From: Hyphomicrobium nitrativorans NL23 | GTDB lineage: Bacteria > Pseudomonadota > Alphaproteobacteria > Rhizobiales > Hyphomicrobiaceae | Length of the DNA: 64,000 nucleotides | NCBI RefSeq assembly: GCF_000503895.1 | Contig: NC_022997.1 | Location: forward strand, 1,322,501 to 1,386,500 | Direction of reading: 5' to 3' | In this document: positions 24,151 through 32,605 of the stretch, one piece after another | Numbering within the stretch: the first letter of the stretch is position 1 | Layout of the letters: the number at the start of each line of letters is the position of its first letter | Translations under genes and position numbers: made by a program | The notes under the pieces: model-generated | Seen by the model: the letters and a program-made list of their open reading frames with translations, nothing else | Databases searched by the model: none | Told to the model about the DNA's origin: nothing

Positions 24151-24900
24151 ATGCAGACCTACCCCCTGGAACCAATCCGGCTTCGACCGTTTTCGTGCGC
24201 GATGCGCCGGTTTCTCGGTGGGCCATTGGCGTGCGCGGGGGTGCTATGCGCGGTCGGCGCGTTGCTTCTTGCGTCCGCGGCGCATGGCCGTCCGCTTGTG
24301 GCGGGCGCCGTGCTCGTCGGTTCGCTTGGTGAGGCGTGGATGGCGGTGATGGATTGGATCGCCGCGAGCTATGCGCGCGCGCCGGCGTTGGTTCTCGGTT
24401 TGACGGCTCTGGTTGCTGCGCCGCCGCTTGCGCTCGTCGGGTTTCTGTTTCTGCGTCGCGATGCCGAGGCGGACGACATTGCGGAGCTGGAAACGCAGTT
24501 GATCCAGCGCGGCCGCGGGGGCGATGAGCCGGAACCGCGCGATGCCGTGAGAACGGGGCACGTTGCCCTCCGCCCGCTGGCGGCGTGGGTCGAAGTGCTC
24601 AACGGCAATGAGGTCGCGCCCGATGCGGAACCTCGCTACGGCCTTCCGCGTGCGCTGATCCTGCGTATCGGCCGCGAAAGCGACAACGACGTGCAACTCA
24701 CCCACACCACCGTGCATCGGTATCATGCGGCTATTCACCGGACGGAGGATGCCGAATTCGTCATCACGGATCTTTCGAGCGTGGACGGCAACGGCGTGGT
24801 TGTGAATGGACGGGCGGTTGCGGAAGCGCGACTTGCGAACGGAGACGTGATCGAACTCGGAAAAGCGCGGCTTAAATTCTCGACGGCGCCTGCCGTGTGA
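24151..24900 (+). CDS. Membrane-anchored FHA-domain protein
   Basis: The 249-residue protein has two hydrophobic helices (about 25-50 and 72-102), the second followed by FLRRDAEAD. A linker leads to a C-terminal FHA domain (about 150-245). FHA hallmarks are RIGRESDND, TVHRYHA and DLSSVDGNGVVVNGR, which bind phosphothreonine peptides. The domain should face the cytosol. It is divergent from the kinase gene across about 230 bases and heads a plus-strand run with a second FHA gene and a PP2C gene. The natural reading is a membrane docking site for kinase-phosphorylated partners, which is inference. Confidence 0.85.
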   Translation: MQTYPLEPIRLRPFSCAMRRFLGGPLACAGVLCAVGALLLASAAHGRPLVAGAVLVGSLGEAWMAVMDWIAASYARAPALVLGLTALVAAPPLALVGFLFLRRDAEADDIAELETQLIQRGRGGDEPEPRDAVRTGHVALRPLAAWVEVLNGNEVAPDAEPRYGLPRALILRIGRESDNDVQLTHTTVHRYHAAIHRTEDAEFVITDLSSVDGNGVVVNGRAVAEARLANGDVIELGKARLKFSTAPAV

Positions 24901-25033
24901 GAGACAGGAAACGATCGGCTTCGCGCGTCTCGGTGCGCGAGCACGCCGGATTGAGACACACCCGCTTAGCCGTGCGCCAGATTTTTTCGCGCTTCGGTTT
25001 GGATGCGGGACAACAGGAAGAGGAGGACGACGC

Positions 25034-25774
25034 ATGGCGGCGGGCGCGGACGGACAGAAGTCGGGCCGGTTTCTTGGATCGCTGAAGGATGCTCTCGTTG
25101 CGGCCAGCCGCGAGGATACGGGGCGGCTCGAAGCGGAAACGCGCGAGCGAGAAGCGGCCGCATCGCAGGGCGGGGCGATTGTGCCGCTCGACGAAGCGAC
25201 GCGCATCGTGCATCGCTCCGATGCGGCGAGTCCGAGTGCGGCGGAGGCTGCGCGCGAAGCGCGCACGCCCCGCACGGCAACCGCAGCGCAGGATTCTGAT
25301 TCCCCCCCGACCACGCGCGTGGTGCGGGCCAGCGGCGCGAAGAAGGACGACGGCGGATCGCGTACTGCGCTCGTGCGGGGTAAGTTTCAGGTCGCGCGCG
25401 GGTCGTTCGACGAAGATCCCGTCGTGGGCTGGCTCGTTGTGGTCGGCGGACCGGGCATCGGGCAGTTTCGCCCGATCTTCGAGGGCAACAATTCCTTGGG
25501 GCGCGCGGAGAGCAACCGCATCCCGATCGACTTCGGCGACGATGCGATCTCAGCGGAGGAGCAGGCCTACATCCGCTACGATTCGTCCGAGCGCTCTTTC
25601 CTTTTCGTGCCCAACCTTGCTAAGACCAATGTCGTCTCATTGAATGAGAAGCGGCCGACGAGCGCGGCCGAACTCACGCAGATGGACGTGATCACCATGG
25701 GCCGGACGCAGCTTGTTTTCGTGCCGTTCTGCGGACCCGATTTCGACTGGTCGGCGTTGCAGGGTGAGACCTGA
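25034..25774 (+). CDS. FHA-domain protein with disordered N-terminus
   Basis: The 246-residue soluble protein has a low-complexity first half (1-115) rich in Ala, Arg, Glu and Thr, including TTRVV and EATRIV threonines that could be phosphorylated. The second half is an FHA-like domain (GWLVVVGGPGIGQ, NSLGRAESN, VITMGRTQLVF). The usual SxxH is replaced by EEQAYIRY, so phosphopeptide binding may be altered. GGAAGAGGAGG precedes the ATG. It lies between the membrane FHA gene and the PP2C gene. Confidence 0.8.
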   Translation: MAAGADGQKSGRFLGSLKDALVAASREDTGRLEAETREREAAASQGGAIVPLDEATRIVHRSDAASPSAAEAAREARTPRTATAAQDSDSPPTTRVVRASGAKKDDGGSRTALVRGKFQVARGSFDEDPVVGWLVVVGGPGIGQFRPIFEGNNSLGRAESNRIPIDFGDDAISAEEQAYIRYDSSERSFLFVPNLAKTNVVSLNEKRPTSAAELTQMDVITMGRTQLVFVPFCGPDFDWSALQGET

Positions 25775-25798
25775 GGCAGAGCCGAGTACCGAATACGC

Positions 25799-26659
25799 AT
25801 GCTAGCTTTCGAGCACGCCAGCCGCGCCACCAAAGGGGCCCGCAGCTATCAAGAGGACACGGCGCTTCTCTGGAAGCGCGCCGACGCGGGCGCTTTGGCG
25901 CGTGCGGCAGCGCCCCCTGCCAACGGAGCGGCCGTCGTGGTTGCGGTGCTTGCGGACGGAATGGGCGGGCATGCGGGTGGCGCGCTCGCAAGCCGCACGG
26001 CGTGCGAGACCTTTCTCAAAGCCTACGAGGGGCACGAGGGCTCCAACAGGACGCGGCTCGTCGAAGCGCTGGATGCGGCGAACCATGCCATTGCGGACGC
26101 GGTCGATGCCGATCCGATGCTGGCGGGCATGGGCTCGACGCTTGTCGGCGTGACGTTCGGCGCGGACGGCATCGAGTGGGTGAGCGTCGGCGACAGCCCG
26201 CTGATGCTCTACCGGCGCGGGGAAATCGCGCTTCTCAACGAGGATCATTCGCTGGCGCCGGAGCTGGACCGGCTTGCGGCGGCGGGGGCGATCTCGGAAG
26301 CGGACGCGCGGCGCGATCCGCGCCGGCATATGCTGCGCTCGGCTGTGACGGGAGAGGAGATCGAACTCATCGACGTGTCGCGCCGACCCCTCAAGGTGGA
26401 GCCGGGAGACTACATCATCCTCGCGAGCGACGGATTGCAGACATTGGAAACGGCCGAGATCGAGCGCATCGTCGCGGCTTATGCCGATGACGGTCCGACT
26501 GCGGTTGCCAACGCGCTGATCCGCGCGGTCGAGGCCCTCAAGGACCCGCATCAGGACAATGCGACGGTCGTCGCCGTGCGGCTGGTCTCGCAGGAGACTG
26601 CGCGGGAGACGACGGAACCCGTTACAGCGCCGGCCGGTGCCGGCGGCGATCAGGACTGA
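25799..26659 (+). CDS. PP2C-family Ser/Thr protein phosphatase
   Basis: The 286-residue protein has the PP2C metal-site motifs in order: SYQEDTA (about 17), ADGMGGHAGG (about 51), GSTLVGV (about 117), SVGDSPLML (about 134), EDHSLAPEL, ASDGLQTL (about 209) and QDNATVVAV (about 258). It would remove phosphate from Ser/Thr with two Mn or Mg ions in the cytosol. It starts 24 bases after the second FHA gene, so co-transcription is likely and it is the obvious counterpart of the nearby kinase. Its end overlaps the convergent antiporter gene by 10 bases. Confidence 0.93.
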   Translation: MLAFEHASRATKGARSYQEDTALLWKRADAGALARAAAPPANGAAVVVAVLADGMGGHAGGALASRTACETFLKAYEGHEGSNRTRLVEALDAANHAIADAVDADPMLAGMGSTLVGVTFGADGIEWVSVGDSPLMLYRRGEIALLNEDHSLAPELDRLAAAGAISEADARRDPRRHMLRSAVTGEEIELIDVSRRPLKVEPGDYIILASDGLQTLETAEIERIVAAYADDGPTAVANALIRAVEALKDPHQDNATVVAVRLVSQETARETTEPVTAPAGAGGDQD

Positions 26660-28425
26660 CGTTCGTCGCCGTTCCCGGACGGTTGCGCGGCAGCCGCCGA
26701 GACCTGTTGCGGGTTAGCACCCGCGCCCAGAGACGTGATGGTCTCGTGGTAGCTGTCGAGCAGCGCATCGGCCAGAGTGTCCGTCGTGATGACGACTTCG
26801 TTTGCGCCGCAACTGCGCAGATAGTCCGCTTCCGCCTCCGACTGTGCGCGGCCGATGATCGGCATGTGCGGGTTTGCGGCGCGGCCCTGCTCGATGATCT
26901 GTCCGGATTCGAAGTTGCTCGGGATCGCGACGAGCATGGCAGCGGCTTTCGCCGGGTTGGCCGCGTGCAGCAGCGTCGTCGCCGTGCCCGAAATGCCTTC
27001 GATGCCGCGGGCGTTGAGCTGTTTGATCTGCTCGTCGCTTTCGTCGATCACGTAGAGCGGCTGAGGGTGGGGCGCCAGGGCGTCCACGACACGCTTGCCC
27101 ACACGGCCCGCGCCGATGACGATGGCGTGACCCTGCAGCGTCGTGACCGGAACGGGTTCCTCGGCAATCGGAGTTTCGGGCTCCGAGGTTGCTTTGGCGC
27201 CCTCGGCGACCTTCTCGCTTCTCAGCTTTATGCGATCGAGGCCTGCGAACAGCAGCGGGTTGATCATGATCGAGAGCAGTGCGCCCGCGAGGATGAGGTC
27301 GCGACCTTCCGCCGGCAAGAGGCCGACGCTCATGCCGAGAGCCGCGAGAATGAAAGAGAACTCGCCGATCTGCGCGAGGCTTGCTGAAATCGTGAGCGCG
27401 GTGCTCATCGGGTGGCCGAAGGCGCGCACGATGGCGAGGGCGGCGAGCGACTTTCCGATGACGATGATGAGCACGGTTGCGGCGACCGCCATCGGCTGAT
27501 CGACGAGAATTTTCGGGTCGAACAGCATGCCGACGGACACGAAGAACAGTACCGCGAAGGCATCGCGCAGCGGCAGGCTTTCGTTGGCTGCCTGCTGGGA
27601 GAGCTGGGATTCGCTTAAAATGAGCCCAGCGAAGAACGCGCCGAGCGCGAACGAGACGCCGAACAGATTGGCTGCAATGAAAGCCACGCCGAGCGCGATG
27701 GAAAGCACGGCGAGGCGAAACAGCTCGCGTGAGCCGGTATGTGCCGTGTAGTGCAGCACCCAGGGGATGACGCGGCGTCCGATGATCATCATGACCGCGA
27801 CGAAGAGCGCGACTTTTCCTATGGTGATGGCCACCGTCGTCATGAGCTGATTGACGTCGACGACGAGGCGGCCGGGCGCTGCGTTCTCGGCGTGGCCGCC
27901 GAGCAATGGCGCGATCGCCGGCAGCAGAACGAGGGTGAGGACCATGACGAGGTCCTCCACGATCAGCCAGCCGACGGCGATCTGGCCGCGCTCGGTGGTG
28001 ATCAGGCGTCGTTCTTGCAGTGCGCGCAGGAGTACGACGGTGCTTGCGACCGAAAGGGCGAGGCCGAACACCAGCCCGCCGCCTGCGGACCATCCGAGCA
28101 CGTGGGCCAGCGCCGCGCCTAGAAGCGTCGCGACCGCGATTTGAACGATGGCGCCGGGGATGGCGATGTTGCGTACAGCCCAGAGCTCGCGCATCGAGAA
28201 GTGAAGGCCGACGCCGAACATCAGCAGGATCACGCCGATTTCTGCGAGTTCGTTGGCGAGATCCTGGTCGGCAACGAAGCCCGGCGTGAACGGGCCGATG
28301 GCGATGCCTGCGACCAGATAGCCGACCAGCGGTGAGATGCGAAGCCGATTGGCCAACGCGCCGAACACGAACGCCAGCGCCAAGCCCGTGACGATCGTCG
28401 CGATGAGCGGCGTGTGATGCGGCAT
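26650..28425 (-). CDS. ybaL: Kef-type (YbaL-like) cation:proton antiporter with TrkA-N domain
   Basis: The 591-residue inner-membrane protein has a CPA2 antiporter domain of about 12 helices (residues 5-390; GYLVAGIAIGPFTPG, GVGLHFSMRELW) and then a cytosolic RCK/TrkA-N Rossmann domain (about 425-560; AIVIGAGRVGKRVVDALAP) that binds NAD(H) or similar. It likely exchanges K+ or Na+ for protons. YbaL is the best match by layout and length; KefB/KefC are alternatives. It is convergent with, and slightly overlaps, the PP2C gene. Confidence 0.88.
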   Translation of the reverse strand: MPHHTPLIATIVTGLALAFVFGALANRLRISPLVGYLVAGIAIGPFTPGFVADQDLANELAEIGVILLMFGVGLHFSMRELWAVRNIAIPGAIVQIAVATLLGAALAHVLGWSAGGGLVFGLALSVASTVVLLRALQERRLITTERGQIAVGWLIVEDLVMVLTLVLLPAIAPLLGGHAENAAPGRLVVDVNQLMTTVAITIGKVALFVAVMMIIGRRVIPWVLHYTAHTGSRELFRLAVLSIALGVAFIAANLFGVSFALGAFFAGLILSESQLSQQAANESLPLRDAFAVLFFVSVGMLFDPKILVDQPMAVAATVLIIVIGKSLAALAIVRAFGHPMSTALTISASLAQIGEFSFILAALGMSVGLLPAEGRDLILAGALLSIMINPLLFAGLDRIKLRSEKVAEGAKATSEPETPIAEEPVPVTTLQGHAIVIGAGRVGKRVVDALAPHPQPLYVIDESDEQIKQLNARGIEGISGTATTLLHAANPAKAAAMLVAIPSNFESGQIIEQGRAANPHMPIIGRAQSEAEADYLRSCGANEVVITTDTLADALLDSYHETITSLGAGANPQQVSAAAAQPSGNGDERQS

Positions 28426-28767
28426 TGGTCGGGCGCTTCCCGTTTTGTCGATGTGTTGCGGTGGCCATGAGACGACGATCTCAAGCGGCGCGCAGGAGGA
28501 CGAGGCCGCATCCGGACACGGCGCTCCTGTAATTTATCGGGCAAGGAACCCGCGATGTCCATGCGTCGTCCGCGCCGAGGGTGCTCAAAGAAGGGGCAAA
28601 TGCGACGCGGGGATGGTGCGGCGCGCGCGTCGCCCGGTGCCGGGATCTCCGGCGTTTTCCGTGCGAGAGATCGGAAAAGTTTTTCGGGCTGAGGCGTTTG
28701 GCGAGGCCGCGATGCTGGCGTGCCGCGTCCGGGGCTCGCCGAAAACCCTCCGTTAGAAGATTTTCGG
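28426..28767. other. Intergenic region between rnhB and the antiporter gene
   Basis: Short GC-rich frames occur on the plus strand, but none has a ribosome site or family resemblance. It must hold the antiporter promoter and the 3' end of the rnhB transcript. No repeat or RNA gene was seen. Confidence 0.5.
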
Positions 28768-29421
28768 TCAGGGTGCGGCGGTGGCTTCCGCTAAGCTCAG
28801 CGCGAGTTGAACCGGGCGGAAGGAGCGCCGGTGCTCGTGCGTGAGGCCGAGCCGGACAAGGGCAGCGCGATGCTCGGGCGTGCCGTAGCCTTTGTGCCGC
28901 TCGAAGCCGTATCCCGGCAGCTCGCGCGCGAGAGCGATCATGATCCGGTCGCGCGTTACTTTCGCGACGATGGAGGCCGCCGCGATCGAGAGGCACTTGG
29001 CGTCGCCCTTGACGATGGTGCGTGTCTGGCAGGACAGGCGGGGCGCGCGGTTGCCGTCGACGAGTGCGAGACGCGGACGGCAGCAAAGCTCGCCCACCGC
29101 GGTCTGCATGGCCCACATGGTGGCGGCAAGGATGTTGTCGCGGTCGATGCGGCCCACGTCGCCGATGCCGACGCCGATGGCGAGTGCAGTTTCGCCGATG
29201 CGCTCGTAAAGGCGTTCGCGGTCGTCGGCGTCGAGCGCCTTCGAATCGTCGATGCCTTGGGGGATGCGATTCGGATCCAGCACGACGGCGGCCGCGACGA
29301 CGGGGCCCGCCCACGGCCCGCGGCCCGCTTCGTCCACGCCCGCGATGAAGCCGTCTGCAAGCGCCAGCTCGGCAGCTTCCAGCTCGAAGGTCGGTACGAT
29401 TCGCGAATCGGCCACTCTCAT
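28768..29421 (-). CDS. rnhB: Ribonuclease HII
   Basis: The 217-residue enzyme cuts RNA in RNA-DNA hybrids and at single ribonucleotides in DNA. The opening motif GVDEAGRGPWAGPVV with D30 and E31, the third acid in LALVDGN, SIAAASIVAKVTRD, and the tail GYGTPEHRAAL all match the family. It lies 72 bases after the radical SAM gene on the same strand and is probably co-transcribed with it. Confidence 0.93.
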   Translation of the reverse strand: MRVADSRIVPTFELEAAELALADGFIAGVDEAGRGPWAGPVVAAAVVLDPNRIPQGIDDSKALDADDRERLYERIGETALAIGVGIGDVGRIDRDNILAATMWAMQTAVGELCCRPRLALVDGNRAPRLSCQTRTIVKGDAKCLSIAAASIVAKVTRDRIMIALARELPGYGFERHKGYGTPEHRAALVRLGLTHEHRRSFRPVQLALSLAEATAAP

Positions 29422-29493
29422 GGACGAAGCGTCGCGGCTCGCGGCGTCCGTGTCAAAGCGGCTTGTGGACAGGGGGGTATGTCGCGAGCCGAT

Positions 29494-30633
29494 CTACAAC
29501 AGCGTCATCTGGCTTCCTTTCGCGACGGGGGGCTTGAAGAGGTCTGTGCGAAGCGCCTGACGGCGCGTGTTCATGTCGAGCCGCTTCAGCGCCAAGCGGA
29601 AGCGAAGCGCGATCTGCTCGGCGTAGGGGCCGTTGCCTTTCTGGCGGAGACCGAACTCGGGCGTGTAATCCGCGCCGCCGTGCATCGATCGCAGGAGATT
29701 GATCACGCGGCTGGCGCGGTCGGGAAACGCGCCCGCAAGCCACTCGCGAAACACGTCCTTGAGTTCGAGCGGCAGGCGCAAGAGCACGTAACCGGCCTCG
29801 CTGGCTCCGGCGCGGTGTGCCGCCTCCAGAATGCGTTCGATCTCGCTGTCGGTGAGGCCCGGCACGATGGGGGCCACCATGACGGAGACGGGCACGCCAG
29901 CCTCGCTCAGCGCACGCACGGCCTCAAGACGTTTCGCAGGGGTTGTGGCGCGGGGCTCCATGGCGCGCGCGATGCGCCGATCCAGAGTTGTGACCGACAG
30001 GGCGACCTTCGCGAGGCCGCGCGCGGCCATGCGCGAGAGGATGTCGATGTCGCGGACGACGAGCGCGGATTTGGTGACGATGCCGACCGGGTGGCCGGTG
30101 CGCTCCAGGACTTCGAGAATGGCGCGCGTGATGTGCCGCTCGCGCTCGATGGGCTGATAGGGGTCGGTGTTGGTGCCGAGCGCGATGACGGCCGGCTTGT
30201 AGTTTTTGCGCGCGAGTTCCTGTTCCAGCAGTTCGGCGGCGTTGGTCTTGGCGTAAAGCTTGGTTTCGAAGTCGAGGCCGGCCGAATGGCCAAGGTAGCA
30301 GTGCGTCGGACGCGCATAGCAATAGATGCAGCCGTGCTCGCAGCCCCGATACGGATTGATCGACTGATCGAAGGAGATGTCGGGGCTTTTGTTGCGCGTG
30401 ATGATGGAGCGGGCGGGTTCCTCGTAAACGTCGGTGCGAAGCGCTTCCAGTTCGCCCAGGCTTTCCCAGCCGTCGTCGAACGCGGTGCGCTTTTCGCTTT
30501 CGAAGCGCCCTGTGTGGTTCGACTGCGCTCCACGGCCGCGGCGGCGGTCGGCCTCGACGAAGCCGCCCGGCGTCGCTTCGGATTTTGCGAAGCGGCTTGC
30601 TTTGGGCTGAGGGATGATCGGTCGGGGCGACAT
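29494..30633 (-). CDS. PA0069/SplB-like radical SAM protein
   Basis: The 379-residue protein has the radical SAM cluster motif CEHGCIYCYARP (CxxxCxxC; about residues 83-90) preceded by SINPYRG, and the TNTDPYQPIE stretch typical of the PA0069 group related to spore photoproduct lyase. A 4Fe-4S cluster and SAM would generate a radical. The substrate is unknown and may be DNA or RNA. ATG 30633 is preferred over a TTG at 30675, which adds a hydrophobic stretch with no match. Upstream of rnhB on the same strand, which hints at nucleic-acid maintenance. Confidence 0.85.
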   Translation of the reverse strand: MSPRPIIPQPKASRFAKSEATPGGFVEADRRRGRGAQSNHTGRFESEKRTAFDDGWESLGELEALRTDVYEEPARSIITRNKSPDISFDQSINPYRGCEHGCIYCYARPTHCYLGHSAGLDFETKLYAKTNAAELLEQELARKNYKPAVIALGTNTDPYQPIERERHITRAILEVLERTGHPVGIVTKSALVVRDIDILSRMAARGLAKVALSVTTLDRRIARAMEPRATTPAKRLEAVRALSEAGVPVSVMVAPIVPGLTDSEIERILEAAHRAGASEAGYVLLRLPLELKDVFREWLAGAFPDRASRVINLLRSMHGGADYTPEFGLRQKGNGPYAEQIALRFRLALKRLDMNTRRQALRTDLFKPPVAKGSQMTLL

Positions 30634-30759
30634 GGCAAAGAGACTAGCCAATCGCTGAGAACAAATAAAGAACAAAATAAGGGGGCGGGTGGCAGTCTCC
30701 TATGCTCCGATGCCGCAAAAGCTTGTTGCGGAGCCTTCGATGGTGCAAGACAAGTATCC

Positions 30760-31497
30760 ATGATCTCTGTCGTCATTCCCACCTTCAACGCCCAACACAG
30801 CCTGGCCGAGACGCTGACGTCGCTCGTTCCGGCGGCGGTCGAAGGTGTGGTGTGCGAGGTGATCGTCGCCGATGGCGGATCGACCGACCGTACCTTCGAC
30901 ATCGCGGATGGCGCGGGCGCCGAAATCGTCAAAGCGCCCGCAGGGCGCGGCGCGCAGCTTCGGGCCGGCGCGGAGCGGGCCCGTTTCCCATGGCTCCTGT
31001 TCCTCAATTCCGGCACGTATCTCGATGCCGGCTGGGAGCGCGACGCGGCCCAGCATATCGAGCGGGTGAAAAGCGGGCGGCGTAAAGCTGCGGCTGCCAC
31101 GTTCCGGTTCGTTCTCGACGACGAAGGGTTCGGCGCACGGATGGCGGAGCGGATGGCCGCGTTCCGCATGGGGCTGCTCAAGCTGCCCTATGGCGATCAG
31201 GGCCTGCTGCTTCCGCGCACGCTTTACGACGAGGTCGGCGGTTTCGGGGCGCTGCCGCTGCTTGAGGATGTGGATCTTGCGCGCCGTCTCGGGCGGCGCC
31301 GTCTCGCGGTGCTCAATGCGCGTGCGGTGATGGACGGGGAGCGCTATCGCCAGGATCGCACGCTGACGCGGACGGCCCGCGCGCAGGCCTGTCTCGGGCT
31401 TTATCTCGCGGGTGTGCCTGTCAAGGCGATTGCTGCCGTCTTCGGGAGCCCGCAGAAACGTGTTAGCGAGACGATTGCCGAGCGCAGGGCGTCGTAA
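30760..31497 (+). CDS. TIGR04283-type family 2 glycosyltransferase
   Basis: The 245-residue protein starts SVVIPTFNA with DGGSTDRT (about 41) as the sugar-nucleotide site, then FLNSGTYLDAGWE in place of the DxD aspartates, and LLEDVDLARRL as the catalytic-base region. The length and the compact GT-A domain with a short C-terminal helix fit TIGR04283, often found near radical SAM/selenodomain genes; here a radical SAM gene is divergent, 126 bases away. The DxD replacement by NSG should be noted. Sugar and acceptor are unknown. The frame is open far upstream, but this ATG opens directly into the GT2 fold. Confidence 0.85.
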   Translation: MISVVIPTFNAQHSLAETLTSLVPAAVEGVVCEVIVADGGSTDRTFDIADGAGAEIVKAPAGRGAQLRAGAERARFPWLLFLNSGTYLDAGWERDAAQHIERVKSGRRKAAAATFRFVLDDEGFGARMAERMAAFRMGLLKLPYGDQGLLLPRTLYDEVGGFGALPLLEDVDLARRLGRRRLAVLNARAVMDGERYRQDRTLTRTARAQACLGLYLAGVPVKAIAAVFGSPQKRVSETIAERRAS

Positions 31498-31523
31498 GCC
31501 GCCGCACTTTGATCTTCGCACGA

Positions 31524-32467
31524 TTAGGATTTCGGTTCGTTTCCGTCCAGTGCCGCGCGGACGGCCTGGAGATCGCGCCATGCTTGCCGCTTCGCGGCTG
31601 GCGTGCGGAGGAGATAGGCTGGGTGCAGCGTCGCCATCGTGCGAATGGCGCGTCCGCCGTTCTCGATCTCGCGCCAGCGGCCGCGGAGCCGCATGATGCC
31701 CTCGGTTACGCCCAGCACTTGCTTTGCCGCCGCGCCCCCGAGGAGCAGCACGACATCAGGCGCGACGAGTTCCATCTGGCGCTCAAGGAACGGGCGGCAG
31801 ATTTCGCTTTCCTGCGGGGTCGGCGTGCGGTTGCCGGGGGGGTCGCCAATAGACGACGTTGGTGATGTGAACGTCGGTCTCCTTGAGCGAAATCGCGGCC
31901 AGCATCTTTGTCGAGAAGTTGGCCCGCACGGCCCACGAACGGGAGGCCGGCCAGGTCCTCGTCGCGGCCGGGGGCTTCGCCCACGATCATGAGGCGAGAT
32001 TGCTTTGCGCCGCGATAGAAGCAGAGGTTCTTGGCCGTTGCCTTGAGCCCGCAGCCGTCGAACTGGCGGAGGGTGGCTTCGAGGGCATCGAGATCGGCTG
32101 CGTCCCGTGCCGCTTGCCGGGCGGCGCGTTCCGCCGCTTCCGCAGGCGCGCCAGCGAAGGGACGCGCGGTCGGCGTGGAGGGGGCGCGCCCGGGTGGGTC
32201 GCCGATGCTCTCCCGAGGGGGCGCGATGCGGCCCTGACGTGGCGCGGGCGCGGGATTGGCCGCGGGTGCGCGGGGCGGCGTTGGCGAGAGGCTCTGGCCG
32301 GTTTCCTGATCCGCTGGGCTGGGGGAGAGGCGAAAGCCCCGTCCAGGCGCGGCGTCACCGCGGTCCAGCCAGTTGACTGCGGCGTCCGATACAGCCGCAT
32401 CGACGCCCATCTCCTGGTACCAGGCGAGCAGCGTGAGCAGTGCGCGGTTGTCGGTGTCGGGTCGCAT
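31524..32467 (-). pseudogene. Uracil-DNA glycosylase (family 4/5-like), interrupted by two +1 frameshifts
   Basis: Starting at ATG 32467, a Pro/Ala-rich N-terminus (1-130) leads to DGCGLKATAKNL and the glycosylase motif GEAPGRDEDLAGLPFVGRAG. The frame then breaks at an AAA run (31907-31909), where one extra base is present. A short second frame carries the expected MLAAIS through YWR. A second extra base in a seven-C run on the coding strand (31836-31842) restores the third frame with RPPGNRTPTPQE and LHPAYLLRTP. Removing both bases gives one protein of about 314 residues. It would excise uracil from DNA. Two homopolymer indels with all motifs intact suggest sequence error more than decay. 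Confidence 0.85.
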
Positions 32468-32605
32468 GGCGCGCACTCTAGCGGCCGCGATGTGCGATTG
32501 CATCCCCGCCGTGAGGTCGCGACGGATTGCTCTCAATGCTTGACGCCCCGGCCAATTGCGACCAAATCGTGAATAACGGCAGTGGCGGAAGCAGGACCAG
32601 CAGAC

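Noticed and set aside
21501-26659. A type VI secretion locus around the kinase-FHA-phosphatase genes
   Set aside because: No Tss, Hcp, VgrG or ClpV-type gene is present in the window.
28807-30759. A very long plus-strand frame running into the glycosyltransferase
   Set aside because: The part before 30760 is antisense to rnhB and the radical SAM gene and matches nothing. Only the part from ATG 30760 is the glycosyltransferase.
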